A stretch of DNA of 64,000 bases, from contig NZ_JSBW02000067.1 in NCBI RefSeq assembly GCF_000772705.2, positions 1 through 64,000 of the forward strand. The letters are read 5' to 3'. The stretch is from Xanthomonas vasicola (GTDB lineage Bacteria; Pseudomonadota; Gammaproteobacteria; Xanthomonadales; Xanthomonadaceae). Shown here piece by piece: positions 19,335 through 30,828 of this stretch. Positions within the stretch are counted from its first letter, which is position 1. Each line of letters opens with the position of its first letter. The notes beneath the pieces were generated by a model. The model was not told the origin of the DNA and made no database searches. It saw nothing but the letters and a program-made list of their open reading frames with translations. A program made the position numbers and the translations under genes.

Positions 19335-20471
19335 ATGTTAATCCGACTTCGTACGGTCGTCGCTGCGGCGATGTTGACCGTCGCGACCTACGCTGCCGCG
19401 CAAGCGGTGGGCGAGCATCCAGACACCTATGTGGTCCGCAAGGGCGATACCTTGTGGGACATCGCTGGGCGTTTCCTGCAAAAACCATGGCTGTGGCCGG
19501 AAATCTGGCAAGCCAATCCGCAAATCCAGAATCCGCACCTGATCTATCCGGGTGACGTGATCAGCCTGGCCTATCTGGACCGCGTCGGCAAAGGCACGAT
19601 CCAGCCCGGCCCACGCCAGGAAGCGCCGATCAATGCCATTCCATTGGCCGACGTCGAGCCGTTCCTGAAGAACCTGCGGGTGGTCGACCACTTCGACGAA
19701 CTGCCTTACGTGGTGGGTCTGGAAGGCGGGCGTTCACGCGCCACCACCGGCCAGGTCGCCTATGTGGTCGGTCTGGAAAACGCACAGCCGGGCCAGCGCT
19801 TTGCTGTCGTGCGTCCGACCGTGAAGTTCAGCCTGCCCAAGCACAACGAAGACTTGGACGCGGCCGGTAACATCACCGCCGGCTCGGGCAACATCTGGAA
19901 GAGCTTCATCGCGCCGAGCACGCGCCGTGAGTTCCTCGGCTATGAGATGGCGCAGGTCAACATTGGCACCATCACCCGCAGCGCAGCGGGCGGCAACTCC
20001 AAGGCAGCGACGCTGCTGTTGCAGGACAGCGGCCGCGAAGTGCGGGCCGGCGATCGTATCGTCGCGGTCGAAGCGCAGCCGTACGACCTGCAGTTCATCC
20101 CGCATCCGCCGTCGGAACAGGCGCTGCAGACCGAACTACGCGTGCTGGCCATCTCCGATGCCTCCACTGTCAGCGGCACCCGCGATGTGATCGCCATCTC
20201 CGGCGGCGCCCGCGAAGGTATCAACAACGGCACGGTGTTCTCGATCTGGCGCAAGGGTCGCACCGTCAGCGATCGCGTCAAGCATTCGCGCTTCTCGCGG
20301 ACAGACGACGACTTCAGCGGCCCTTCCGGTTCCACCGTCGGCCTGCCCGACGAGTACGCCTCGCATGCGATGGTGTTCCGCACCTTTGACAAGGTCAGCT
20401 ATGCGTTGGTGATGGAAAGCGTCAAGCCGACAGGCCTGGGCTATTTCGTCAAGCATCCTGACGCGCAGTAG
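19335..20471 (+). CDS. LysM peptidoglycan-binding domain protein, exported
   Basis: 378 residues. A signal peptide (about 1-23, cleaving after AAAQA) is followed by one LysM domain (31-78: TYVVRKGDTLWDIAGRFLQKPWLWPEIWQANPQIQNPHLIYPGDVISL). The remaining 300 residues are conserved in this family but unnamed. The placement beside dprA-smg-topA is common in gammaproteobacteria. AAGG lies just before the ATG at 19335. Probably a periplasmic cell-wall protein; no enzymatic motif is seen. Confidence 0.88.
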   Translation: MLIRLRTVVAAAMLTVATYAAAQAVGEHPDTYVVRKGDTLWDIAGRFLQKPWLWPEIWQANPQIQNPHLIYPGDVISLAYLDRVGKGTIQPGPRQEAPINAIPLADVEPFLKNLRVVDHFDELPYVVGLEGGRSRATTGQVAYVVGLENAQPGQRFAVVRPTVKFSLPKHNEDLDAAGNITAGSGNIWKSFIAPSTRREFLGYEMAQVNIGTITRSAAGGNSKAATLLLQDSGREVRAGDRIVAVEAQPYDLQFIPHPPSEQALQTELRVLAISDASTVSGTRDVIAISGGAREGINNGTVFSIWRKGRTVSDRVKHSRFSRTDDDFSGPSGSTVGLPDEYASHAMVFRTFDKVSYALVMESVKPTGLGYFVKHPDAQ

Positions 20472-20494
20472 GCGAAAGTTCCGATGCATCAACG

Positions 20495-20518
20495 CGACGG
20501 CGCCCGAGGGCGCCGTCG
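20495..20518 (+). terminator. Terminator hairpin after the LysM gene
   Basis: CGACGGCGCC pairs with GGCGCCGTCG around CGAG, about 25 bases after the stop, followed by TCGTTT. dprA starts 24 bases later. Confidence 0.6.
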
Positions 20519-20542
20519 TCGTTTACTGCCTAGCCTGGATGC

Positions 20543-21688
20543 ATGGCCCTGACTGCTTCCGACGTGCGCGCATTCCTGATCCTGCTGCTGGCAGGTGGCC
20601 GCAGCCCACCGCGCCGAAAATTGCTGGCCTCGTACGGATCGGCGTCCGAGATGCTGGCAGCCGGGCCTGCTGCGTGGCGCTCCGCCGGCTGCGACGAGCT
20701 GCAATCTGCGCTACTGCGCACGCCTGACCCGCGTGCGCTGGACACAGCGCTGCGCTGGTGCGAGCAACCGGGGCACCACCTGATCGGCTGGCACGACCCG
20801 GATTACCCTGCCTTGCTGCGCCATATCGCCAACCCGCCAATGGCCTTGTTCGTGGACGGCGACCCCAATGCGCTCTGGCACCCGGGCGTAGCGGTGGTCG
20901 GCAGCCGCTCGGCCACCGCTGGCGGGCGCGACCATACCCGTGCATTCGCCTCCAGCCTGGCAAGCGCAGGGCTGAGCATCATCAGTGGCATGGCCGCAGG
21001 TGTGGATGCGAGCGCGCACGAAGCCGCCCTGGCCCAGCACGAGGGCATCACCGTGGCGGTGGTCGGCACCGGCACCGATGTGGCCTATCCCGAACGGCAC
21101 CAGGGTTTGCGCGATCGCATTACCGAACGCGGCGCGGTGGTCAGTGAGTACCTTCCGGGCACCGCCCCGGTCGCAGCGCATTTTCCGGCCCGCAACCGCA
21201 TCATCGCCGGGCTGGCATTGGGGACGCTGGTGGTCGAAGCGGCCATGCGCTCGGGCGCACTAATTACCGCCCGGCTGGCGGCCGAGGCCGGGCGCGAGGT
21301 GTTCGCCTTGCCCGGCTCCTTGCACAATCCGCTCGCACGTGGCTGCCATCACCTGATTCGGCAGGGCGCCACCTTGGCGCAAGAGCCGGCTCAGGTCATC
21401 CAGGGACTGGGCCAGCTGTCGGGCGAATTGGCCAGCGCCTTGCGCGAGCGCCTGGCCGCCCCCACTGAGTTGCCCAGGAAGACAAAGACCGGCGCTGGCG
21501 CCGGTCTTGCCCGCTCCGATCCCGACTACCAGCGCTTGTGGCAAGCGCTGGGCCACGACCCAACCTCTATGGATTCATTGGTGCAGCGCACCGGATTGAC
21601 GGCCGCCGCGCTGTCCTCCATGCTGCTCATCATGGAACTGGAGGGAGACGTGGTCACCGAGCACGGTCGCTATACCCGCAATCCTTAG
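20543..21688 (+). CDS. dprA: DNA-processing protein DprA
   Basis: 381 residues. It loads RecA onto incoming single-stranded DNA during transformation. An N-terminal SAM-like region is followed by the extended Rossmann fold: VAVVGSRSATAGGRDHTRAFA, SIISGMAAGVDASAHEAAL, VAVVGTGTDVAYPERHQGL, ISEYLPGTAP-type VSEYLPGTAP, and FPARNRIIAGLALGTLVVEAAMRSGALITA. A C-terminal winged-helix (about 320-381) is present. Heads the dprA-smg-topA-tsaC run. A second in-frame ATG does not exist nearby, so 20543 is used. Confidence 0.95.
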   Translation: MALTASDVRAFLILLLAGGRSPPRRKLLASYGSASEMLAAGPAAWRSAGCDELQSALLRTPDPRALDTALRWCEQPGHHLIGWHDPDYPALLRHIANPPMALFVDGDPNALWHPGVAVVGSRSATAGGRDHTRAFASSLASAGLSIISGMAAGVDASAHEAALAQHEGITVAVVGTGTDVAYPERHQGLRDRITERGAVVSEYLPGTAPVAAHFPARNRIIAGLALGTLVVEAAMRSGALITARLAAEAGREVFALPGSLHNPLARGCHHLIRQGATLAQEPAQVIQGLGQLSGELASALRERLAAPTELPRKTKTGAGAGLARSDPDYQRLWQALGHDPTSMDSLVQRTGLTAAALSSMLLIMELEGDVVTEHGRYTRNP

Positions 21689-21730
21689 TTTCTTCACCTC
21701 CACAGCGTCGCGCGACGCAGGCCGAGGGCA

Positions 21731-22204
21731 ATGAAAGAGAGCATTCTCGATGTACTGCTGTACCTGTTTGAACATTATTTCAGCGAAGACGCGGACCTGG
21801 TCCGTGACCGTGACTCGCTTCAGAACGGCCTGATCCAGGCCGGTTTCAGTCCCGCAGAAATCAGCAAAGCCTTCGATTGGCTGGACGCGCTCTCCGAGCA
21901 GCGGCCCAGCGTTGCGCGCCCGCATGTCGATGGACCGGTGCGTATCTATCACGGGCCGGAGCTGGACAAGCTTGATCTGGACTGCCGTGGGTTTCTGATG
22001 TTCCTTGAGCAACACCGCATTCTGGACGCCGATCAGCGCGAGTTGGTGCTCGACCGCGCCATGGCGCTGGACCAGGACGAACTGGATCTGGACGACCTCA
22101 AGTGGGTGGTGCTGATGGTGTTGTTCAACCAGCCCGGCGCCGAAGCTGCCTATGCCTGGATGGAAACCCAGATGTTCCTGGACGAACCTGAACCCGTACA
22201 CTGA
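21731..22204 (+). CDS. smg: Smg family protein (DUF494)
   Basis: 157 residues, all-alpha and acidic. It matches the Smg family from its start [20 protein letters not shown] through [31 protein letters not shown] to [14 protein letters not shown]. The role is not known; the gene is nearly always found after dprA and before topA, as here. No signal peptide or membrane segment. Confidence 0.92.
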   Translation: MKESILDVLLYLFEHYFSEDADLVRDRDSLQNGLIQAGFSPAEISKAFDWLDALSEQRPSVARPHVDGPVRIYHGPELDKLDLDCRGFLMFLEQHRILDADQRELVLDRAMALDQDELDLDDLKWVVLMVLFNQPGAEAAYAWMETQMFLDEPEPVH

Positions 22205-22244
22205 GCGTTGAAGTAGCCACGGATGTGCGTGCAAGGGGACGGGG

Positions 22245-22967
22245 ATGCGCAGTTGGTATTACGCCGATGGTCACCGCCATCGGCACGGTCCGGTGGCCGA
22301 CGACACCTTGGTGGGCCTCTATCGCGATCGCGTGATCACCCTGGATACGTTGGTCTGGCGCGAAGGGCTGGACCACTGGTTGCCACTGTCTGCCTGTGCC
22401 GACACGCTTGGCCCACCCGTTCCCACTGACGTGTGTGCGGCCGCGGTTCCGCCGTCGTTGCCGCCTGCTGCGGTACAGCCTCCGCGTACGCATTCTTCCG
22501 CAATTCCAGCACAGCCGCGCAGCAACTGCCCTGGCTGGCCGCTGGTTGCGGTGCTCGGCGCAGTGGTCGGGTTTTTTGTGCTGGTGGGCGTCATCGGCAT
22601 CCTCGCCGCGATCGCGTTTCCGGCGTACAACGATTATCTGGGCCGGGCCAAGGTTACCCAAGCGGTCGGCGAGTTGGCAGCATTAAAGCCGCAGATCGCC
22701 GAATTTCTCGCGCGAGAAGGCCGCTGCCCGGTCAATGGCGACGCTGGCTTCAAGCCGCCCGAGCAGTACGCGAGCGAGCGCTTGAGCAGCGTGCGCATCG
22801 GCCGCTTCGAGGGCAGCGAATGCGGTATCGAGGCCGTCATCCATGCGCCCAAGTCGGCCAAAATCGACGGCAGGGCGCTGTGGCTGGAGCTGGACGCAGA
22901 TGCCGGCAGCTGGCATTGCAGTTCCGAAATCGACGACAGCCAACTTCCACCGAACTGCCGCGGCTGA
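22245..22967 (+). CDS. GYF_2-domain protein fused to a pilin-like membrane domain
   Basis: 240 residues. Residues 1-55 form a GYF_2 domain (WYYADGHRHRHGPVADDTL, LVWREGLDHWLPL). A Pro-rich linker (60-95) leads to one transmembrane helix (about 100-127) whose sequence VGVIGILAAIAFPAYNDYLGRAKVTQAVGEL is that of a type IV pilin stem. The Glu5 and the prepilin peptidase site are missing. The C-terminal head has paired cysteines as in minor pilins. AAGGGG lies 7 bases before the ATG. The next gene also begins with GYF_2. The function is unknown; membrane anchoring with a cytoplasmic GYF_2 domain is inferred. Confidence 0.75.
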   Translation: MRSWYYADGHRHRHGPVADDTLVGLYRDRVITLDTLVWREGLDHWLPLSACADTLGPPVPTDVCAAAVPPSLPPAAVQPPRTHSSAIPAQPRSNCPGWPLVAVLGAVVGFFVLVGVIGILAAIAFPAYNDYLGRAKVTQAVGELAALKPQIAEFLAREGRCPVNGDAGFKPPEQYASERLSSVRIGRFEGSECGIEAVIHAPKSAKIDGRALWLELDADAGSWHCSSEIDDSQLPPNCRG

Positions 22968-23008
22968 CCGCCTGCTGCATGCCGATCGCTACACGTTTAG
23001 GGGACAAC

Positions 23009-24289
23009 ATGACGCAATGGTATTACGCCGACGCACAGCGGCAGCGCCAGGGGCCGGTGGACACGGACACGCTTCGCGCACGCCTGACGCAGGGCATCAT
23101 CGACCGTTCCAGCCTGGTCTGGCGGGAAGGTCTGGCGCAATGGGTTGCGCTGCACGAAGTGGGGGCCGAACTGGGCCTGGACAGTGCTGCGTCTGCGGCT
23201 CCGGGGTCCGCCAGGTCAACGCCTGCGGATGCGCTGATCGATGCGCCGCTGCCGGCTGCGTACCCCGGCGGCAGCGCCTCAGCCACGGCGCCGCGAGCTG
23301 CGACCTCACCGTTACATGACCATGTGCCTGAGACATCGCCGTGGCAGCCGGCAGCAGCTGGCGGTGGCATCGTCACTGCCAGTGCCAGCGATGCCGCCGC
23401 GACTGACCGCGCCAACCACCACCCAGCCGTCGACTCCCCGCTACACCCGCCACACAAACAGGCTCCAACATCGGATGCGTCGGCGTGGTCCACCGCACCA
23501 GCAGACACGGCGACCACGCCGCTGACGTCAGGTCCAAGCCTGGCCAAGACCGCGGACGCGACATCGCCACCGGGTTACACCCCGGCAGCTGCGACCACGC
23601 CACTTCCAAGCGCCTGGGACGCTCCGGCCTTCGCCGCGCCCGCGGCAAGCGTCGCGCTGCAGGACGCGCCGGTGGTCTACGCCGGCCTGTGGCGGCGCGT
23701 GGCCGCCAGCATTCTGGATAGCCTGATCACCACCTTTGCGGTGTACCTGATCGTGATCCCGCTGGTGTTCGTGGTAGCGCTGATAACCACGCGTGGCGAT
23801 TCGGGTTCGGCGCTGGACGATGGAAGTGCACTCGGCATCGCCATCGTGGTGATGTCCTACGGCATCGGCCTGGCGATCCCGACGCTGTATTTCGCCTGGA
23901 TGCAATCCAGCCGGCATCAGGCCAGCCTGGGCAAGCTCGCCTGCGGCATCAAGCTGGTGCGCGCCGACAGCAACGGCGGCCGGGTCGGGTTCTGGCGCAA
24001 TGTATTGCGCTATCTGGCCTATATGCTGATCAGCGTGCTCACCCTGGGCATCGGCGCGATCGTGGCGGCCTTCATGGCCGGCATGACCGAGCGCAAGCAG
24101 GCGCCGCACGACAAGGTCTGCGACACCCTGGTCGTGGACCGTTGGGCCTTCACCGAGTATCCGGAACGGCAATCCAGGGGTCTGGATACCGTCTCCATCG
24201 TGGTTCTGGCCATTTATGCGGTGATCCTGGTGCTGTCGGTAGTGGTCGTGGCCTTCATGCTGGCGGCGATCAGAATGAGCCAGAGCTAG
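23009..24289 (+). CDS. GYF_2 and RDD-domain membrane protein
   Basis: 426 residues. A GYF_2 domain (1-50: WYYADAQRQRQGPVDTDTL, LVWREGLAQWVAL) is joined by about 160 residues of Ala/Pro/Thr-rich low-complexity linker to an RDD domain (about 218-370: AGLWRRVAASILDSLI, HQASLGKLACGIKLVRADSNGGRVGFWRNVLR) and a last transmembrane helix. AGGGG sits 6 bases before the ATG at 23009. The shared N-terminal domain suggests duplication with the preceding gene and a common partner. The function is unknown. Confidence 0.8.
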   Translation: MTQWYYADAQRQRQGPVDTDTLRARLTQGIIDRSSLVWREGLAQWVALHEVGAELGLDSAASAAPGSARSTPADALIDAPLPAAYPGGSASATAPRAATSPLHDHVPETSPWQPAAAGGGIVTASASDAAATDRANHHPAVDSPLHPPHKQAPTSDASAWSTAPADTATTPLTSGPSLAKTADATSPPGYTPAAATTPLPSAWDAPAFAAPAASVALQDAPVVYAGLWRRVAASILDSLITTFAVYLIVIPLVFVVALITTRGDSGSALDDGSALGIAIVVMSYGIGLAIPTLYFAWMQSSRHQASLGKLACGIKLVRADSNGGRVGFWRNVLRYLAYMLISVLTLGIGAIVAAFMAGMTERKQAPHDKVCDTLVVDRWAFTEYPERQSRGLDTVSIVVLAIYAVILVLSVVVVAFMLAAIRMSQS

Positions 24290-24353
24290 CAGCTCACGGC
24301 GCTGGCCGCTTGACACGGCGGCGTCCGCCATGATCTTTCTAATAAGCGAACTG

Positions 24354-24380
24354 AACGCCCGGGAGCACTTCCCGGGCGTT
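24354..24380 (+). terminator. Terminator hairpin between the GYF_2-RDD gene and topA
   Basis: AACGCCCGGG pairs with CCCGGGCGTT around AGCACTT. The U tract is short. It could separate the membrane-protein pair from topA. Confidence 0.55.
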
Positions 24381-24471
24381 AACGTGTGGGAAACGGCCGA
24401 TCTGCTTCCCTCGACCGGCCAATTAGGCCACGCTACCCGCCCCCCGGGCTCCGCCCCAAGAAGTTGCCATC

Positions 24472-26964
<2,493 letters not shown>

Positions 26965-26974
26965 GAGACGCAGC

Positions 26975-27538
26975 ATGGCCCACACACTCACCCTGGATAA
27001 CGCCGTCGACACCCTGACCCAGGGCGGCGTGATTGCCTACCCGACAGAAGCGGTGTGGGGCCTGGGCTGCGACCCGCGCCAGGAAGCGGCCGTGATGCGG
27101 CTGCTGGAGATCAAGCGGCGCCCGGTCGACAAGGGCGTGATCGTGGTGGCGTCGAGCGTGGACGTATTGCGCAACTGGGTCGACATCGACGCACTGGAGC
27201 CGGCACGCCGGCAGGACGTGCTGGCCAGCTGGCCCGGCCCGCATACCTGGATTCTGCCGGTCACCGAACGGGCGCCGCGTTGGGTGACCGGCGAGCATGA
27301 TGGACTGGCAGTCCGCATCAGCGCCCATCCGGTCGTGGCAGCGCTGTGCGCGGCCTGGGGAGCACCGCTGGTGTCGACCAGCGCGAACCTGGCCGGCGAG
27401 CCGCCAGCGCGCAGCCGCGCTGCGCTGGACCCGGCCTTGCTGGCAACGATCGACGGTGTGGTGGACGGCGAAGTGGGCACACTGGCGCAGCCCACCCAGA
27501 TCCGCGACGCGCGCAGTGGCCAGATTCTGCGCGACTGA
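26975..27538 (+). CDS. tsaC: Threonylcarbamoyl-AMP synthase TsaC (YrdC)
   Basis: 187 residues. It makes threonylcarbamoyl-AMP from Thr, bicarbonate and ATP for t6A37 of tRNAs. The YrdC motifs are present: GGVIAYPTEAVWGLGCDP, the KR-P segment IKRRPVDKGVIVV (family KxR), WPGPHTWILP and APLVSTSANLAGEPPARS. The length fits the short TsaC form without the Sua5 domain. Directly follows topA, probably co-transcribed. Confidence 0.95.
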   Translation: MAHTLTLDNAVDTLTQGGVIAYPTEAVWGLGCDPRQEAAVMRLLEIKRRPVDKGVIVVASSVDVLRNWVDIDALEPARRQDVLASWPGPHTWILPVTERAPRWVTGEHDGLAVRISAHPVVAALCAAWGAPLVSTSANLAGEPPARSRAALDPALLATIDGVVDGEVGTLAQPTQIRDARSGQILRD

Positions 27539-27752
27539 GCGCAGCTGACAAACCACTGCGCAGCCACTCGCTGCCTGCGGTCCTGCTCGGTGCGGTTTGT
27601 CTCCACTCGCACGCCTATTCTTCGCGCTGCCATCCCCTTTTGAAGGCTGTCGGCAGCAGAGCTCAGCTGAGTGCCGCGTTGTTGTATTCACGCCGCACGC
27701 CGTTCAGCCGCGCCCTCTTTGCGGCAGCCGCACAGACGCGCACACTGCGCCC

Positions 27753-28538
27753 ATGCGTACCGTCCTGACCCTTCTGCTGCTGGCCGCGGCGCTGCCTGCC
27801 TCGGCCGCCAAGCCCGCGAGCAAGCCCGACCCGAACGTGCGAGTTTACCGCTGCGTGAGCAGCACCGGCACCGTCGCCCTGCAGGACGCGCCCTGCAGCA
27901 GCGGTCGCCAGCAGGTGCTGGACATGCAACGCCCGCAGGACCCACCGCCGCGTGCGGCGCGTGCCGAGCCACCGGCGCCGGTCGCCGCAGCGCCCGCGCG
28001 CGAGGTCCGCATTGTCACAGTGCAACCGCCGCAGCCGATGTACGAGTGCACCACCGAAGACGGCAACCGCTACACAAGCGACAGCCCGGAAGGCAATCCG
28101 CGCTGGGTACCGACCTGGGGGCCGGCCTATGTGGGCAATGGCGTTGGCCGCCCGGTGAATGGCGGCGGCATCCAGCGCCCGCCGATCTCGGTGAACCCGC
28201 GCCCGGCAATCTCGGTGCAAGGCGGCTCCGGACGAGGAAGCATCCGCGGCAGCGCGAGCTTCGGCGCAGAGACCTATCAGGGCAGCTACCAGGGCGGCTA
28301 TCAGGGCGGTTACAACGACGGCGGCTACGGCGGCACGGTGATCGTGCCGTACGGCAATGTGCAGATCCGCGACGAATGCCATGCCCTGCCCGCGCAGGAA
28401 GTCTGCGCGCGCCTGGCCGACCGCCGCTGGGAGCTGATCCGCCGCTACAACAGCGCGCTGCAAAGCGAGCGCGAAGATCTCAGCCGCGAACAGCGCGGTA
28501 TCGAAGCGCGCCAGCAACGCGACTGTGGCGGCGCATGA
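27753..28538 (+). CDS. DUF4124-domain exported protein A
   Basis: 261 residues. Signal peptide about 1-19 ([19 protein letters not shown]). A DUF4124 domain follows with VRVYRCVSSTGTVALQDAPCSSGRQQ (about 29-54), then a Pro-rich linker, a segment CTTEDGNRYTSDSPEGNPRW, a Gly/Tyr/Gln-rich stretch (QGSYQGGYQGGYNDGGYGG) and a C-terminal helical pair with Cys residues. The next gene overlaps by ATGA and is a paralogue in layout. Both are likely periplasmic and disulfide-bonded. No activity can be assigned. Confidence 0.75.
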   Translation: MRTVLTLLLLAAALPASAAKPASKPDPNVRVYRCVSSTGTVALQDAPCSSGRQQVLDMQRPQDPPPRAARAEPPAPVAAAPAREVRIVTVQPPQPMYECTTEDGNRYTSDSPEGNPRWVPTWGPAYVGNGVGRPVNGGGIQRPPISVNPRPAISVQGGSGRGSIRGSASFGAETYQGSYQGGYQGGYNDGGYGGTVIVPYGNVQIRDECHALPAQEVCARLADRRWELIRRYNSALQSEREDLSREQRGIEARQQRDCGGA

Positions 28539-29209
28539 GGCGCTGGCAGCTGTTGGTCATGATGGCGTTGAGCATGACCGCGATGGGTTCGCTGGCCGAC
28601 GCGCAGGAAGTGGCGATCTACCGCTGCACCGATCCCACCGGTGCGCTGACGGTGCAGAACATGCCGTGCCCGAAAGGCATGCAGCAGCAGAAGAAGCTGA
28701 TGACCGCACCGGCGGCGGTGCCCTTCGCGCCAGGCGGAGTCACCGCATCGCCGGCACGTGCGACGCCGGCGACGCAACCACGCGCTGCTGCGCCAGCGGC
28801 TGCATCGGCGCCAGTGGCACCTGCCACGCCCGTCGCACCACCAGTACCGGCGGTGACCTCTACCTCGACGCTGCCGCCGCCACCGCTGTTCGAGTGCACC
28901 ACGCACGACAACGGGCGTTACTTCACCGAAGACCGCGAACCCGCCACGCGCTGCTTGCCGATGCAGACCACGAATCTGGCCGGCGGGCCGGCGACCGGTG
29001 GCGGCAGCGCCTGCGAAGTGGTCACCGACCGCTGCGCGCCGGTGCCCGACCAGAGCCTGTGCGAGGCCTGGCGCAAACGCGCCGAGCAGGCCGAATCCAC
29101 CTGGCGCTTCTCCGACGAAGCGCAAGCGGCCGAACGCAAACAGCGCTTTGATCAGATGCGCCGGGTACTCGATGAAAGCCGCTGCGCCAATCCGGCCGCA
29201 GCGCCCTGA
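28535..29209 (+). CDS. DUF4124-domain exported protein B
   Basis: 224 residues. Signal peptide about 1-23 (ending SLADA). DUF4124 domain VAIYRCTDPTGALTVQNMPCPKGMQQQ (about 26-52), an Ala/Pro/Thr-rich linker, FECTTHDNGRYFTEDREPATRC, and a C-terminal helix (CEAWRKRAEQAESTWRFSDEAQAAERKQRFDQMR). The same order of parts as the preceding gene, with which it overlaps by 4 bases, shows a duplicated pair under translational coupling. The role is unknown. Confidence 0.75.
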   Translation: MRRWQLLVMMALSMTAMGSLADAQEVAIYRCTDPTGALTVQNMPCPKGMQQQKKLMTAPAAVPFAPGGVTASPARATPATQPRAAAPAAASAPVAPATPVAPPVPAVTSTSTLPPPPLFECTTHDNGRYFTEDREPATRCLPMQTTNLAGGPATGGGSACEVVTDRCAPVPDQSLCEAWRKRAEQAESTWRFSDEAQAAERKQRFDQMRRVLDESRCANPAAAP

Positions 29210-29435
29210 GTGCGTTTGCTGCTGTGTCTGGGCACGCATGCAGGTGCAGGAATGTGACACGCTGAGTCGGTACGTCTGCGCTGCTGCACCGCCCTTTTGC
29301 AAGCGACTGACGGCAACCTGGCAAGCACTCACCAGATGGATGAAAACTGCGCGCTCAATCCGGCATGCGCAAGAACATGCCCGCTCAGCGCGCCTGTGAA
29401 GCCAATCGCGCGATGACGGTGATTGATTGGCCGCG

Positions 29436-30212
29436 CTAAAACCCGTAACGCAAGAATCCGCCATCCACCGCGATGCATTCGCCGGTGATGTAACTGGCGG
29501 CGGGCAGACACAGAAACCCCACCGCGGCGGCCACTTCTTCCGGTTCGCCGATGCGCCGCATCGGGGTGCGTTCGATCACCTGCTCGTAGTAATCCGGATC
29601 CGACAACGGCCCGGACGTGCGGCGTGTGCGGATGTACCACGGCGCCACCGCGTTGACGCGGATGCCGTCTTCGGCCCATTCCACCGCCAGGTTGCGCGTC
29701 ATCTGCTGCAACGCCGCCTTGGTCATGCCGTACGGCGCGCCGCTGCGCACATGCATGATGCCGGAGACACTGCCGACATTGACGATCGCCGAGGCAGCAT
29801 GTTGCGTCAGCAACGGATGCGCATAACGCGACAATTCGAAGGCGGAAAACACATTGGTTTCGAAGATGCCGCGCCACTCGTCCTCGGTGTAGTCGATCGC
29901 GGCGCGGGTGACGTTGCCGCCGGCATTATTGATCAGTAGATGCAAGCCATCAGCGTGGTCTTCCACCCAATCCAGGATCGCGCGGCGCTCTTCATCGTCG
30001 GACACATCGGCGGCAAGCCCGTGCAGTTCGCGCTCGGGAAATTCCTCGGCAAGTTCATCGCGTGCCTGCGCCAGAGCATCGGCATCGCGCGCCACCATCA
30101 GCAGGTCGGCGCCGAAGCCGAGCAGTTCGCGCGCAATGGCCAAGCCAATCCCGGCGCTGGCGCCGGTGATGAGGGCGGTCTGTCCATCCAGCCGCCAACG
30201 GTGTGTTGTCAC
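29436..30212 (-). CDS. Short-chain dehydrogenase/reductase (tropinone reductase-like)
   Basis: 258 residues, a classical SDR. Cofactor motif TGASAGIG (16-23), NNAG (96-99), catalytic Ser near 149-151 in NVGSVSG, Tyr162 and Lys166 in YGMTK. It resembles tropinone reductase-like SDRs in [23 protein letters not shown]. The start is a GTG at 30212 with GAGG 9 bases upstream; no ATG fits the domain start. The substrate is unknown. Confidence 0.85.
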   Translation of the reverse strand: MTTHRWRLDGQTALITGASAGIGLAIARELLGFGADLLMVARDADALAQARDELAEEFPERELHGLAADVSDDEERRAILDWVEDHADGLHLLINNAGGNVTRAAIDYTEDEWRGIFETNVFSAFELSRYAHPLLTQHAASAIVNVGSVSGIMHVRSGAPYGMTKAALQQMTRNLAVEWAEDGIRVNAVAPWYIRTRRTSGPLSDPDYYEQVIERTPMRRIGEPEEVAAAVGFLCLPAASYITGECIAVDGGFLRYGF

Positions 30213-30317
30213 GTGGGTGATCCTCTTCAATCCGCAGGAAACGGCCGCTGCTGCGCAACTGACGCGCACGCGTGGCCCGAGCGTTAGGATACCGCCACCC
30301 CAAGCGAGGTCACGACG

Positions 30318-30533
30318 ATGAAGATGCAGTGGATGCTTGCAGCGGGCCTGGCATTGTCGCTGAGCGCCTGTCAGCGGCCGCAGCCCGCGCCCACCGAACA
30401 GAAGCCCGACCCGCAGGCCACCGCGCTGCGCGACCACATCCAGGAACCGTTGAACAAGGCGCACGCGGTGCAGGCCGCAACCGACCAGGCGGCCGACGAT
30501 CAGCGTAAAGCGATCGATGCCGCCACGCAGTAG
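30318..30533 (+). CDS. Small lipoprotein
   Basis: 71 residues. A lipoprotein signal with lipobox LSAC (Cys18) is followed by a Pro-rich stretch and an amphipathic helix ([27 protein letters not shown]). GAGG lies 8 bases before the ATG. It is probably anchored to the outer membrane by lipidation. No relatives of known function are recognised. Confidence 0.75.
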   Translation: MKMQWMLAAGLALSLSACQRPQPAPTEQKPDPQATALRDHIQEPLNKAHAVQAATDQAADDQRKAIDAATQ

Positions 30534-30770
30534 CGAAACCTCGGTAACCGGGTGAACTGGCGCCCTGAAGCGCCTGCTTTTGGTGCCAATCAGCGCACGG
30601 ATGTGCCAATACCTGTCGGTGAACGCCTGCCAAGGCTGTAGCTGTGCTCAGCACAACATGCGCGATGGCGAGTGGCTGATGGTTGCACGCTCGACGATTC
30701 CTGCATGGGTCTTGCAGCCTGCTTCGTTCGTTCGGCCGTTCAAACCATTGCATCACCCGCGCGCGCACAA

Positions 30771-30795
30771 CAACGCCGGCACATGGCCGGCGTTG
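30771..30795. terminator. Hairpin between the small lipoprotein gene and sppA
   Basis: CAACGCCGGC pairs with GCCGGCGTTG around ACATG, about 35 bases past the sppA stop codon. It probably ends sppA transcripts; the U tract is weak. Confidence 0.45.
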
Positions 30796-30828
30796 TCGAT
30801 GCATCACTCGCTCACTGAGCGCGCCGCA

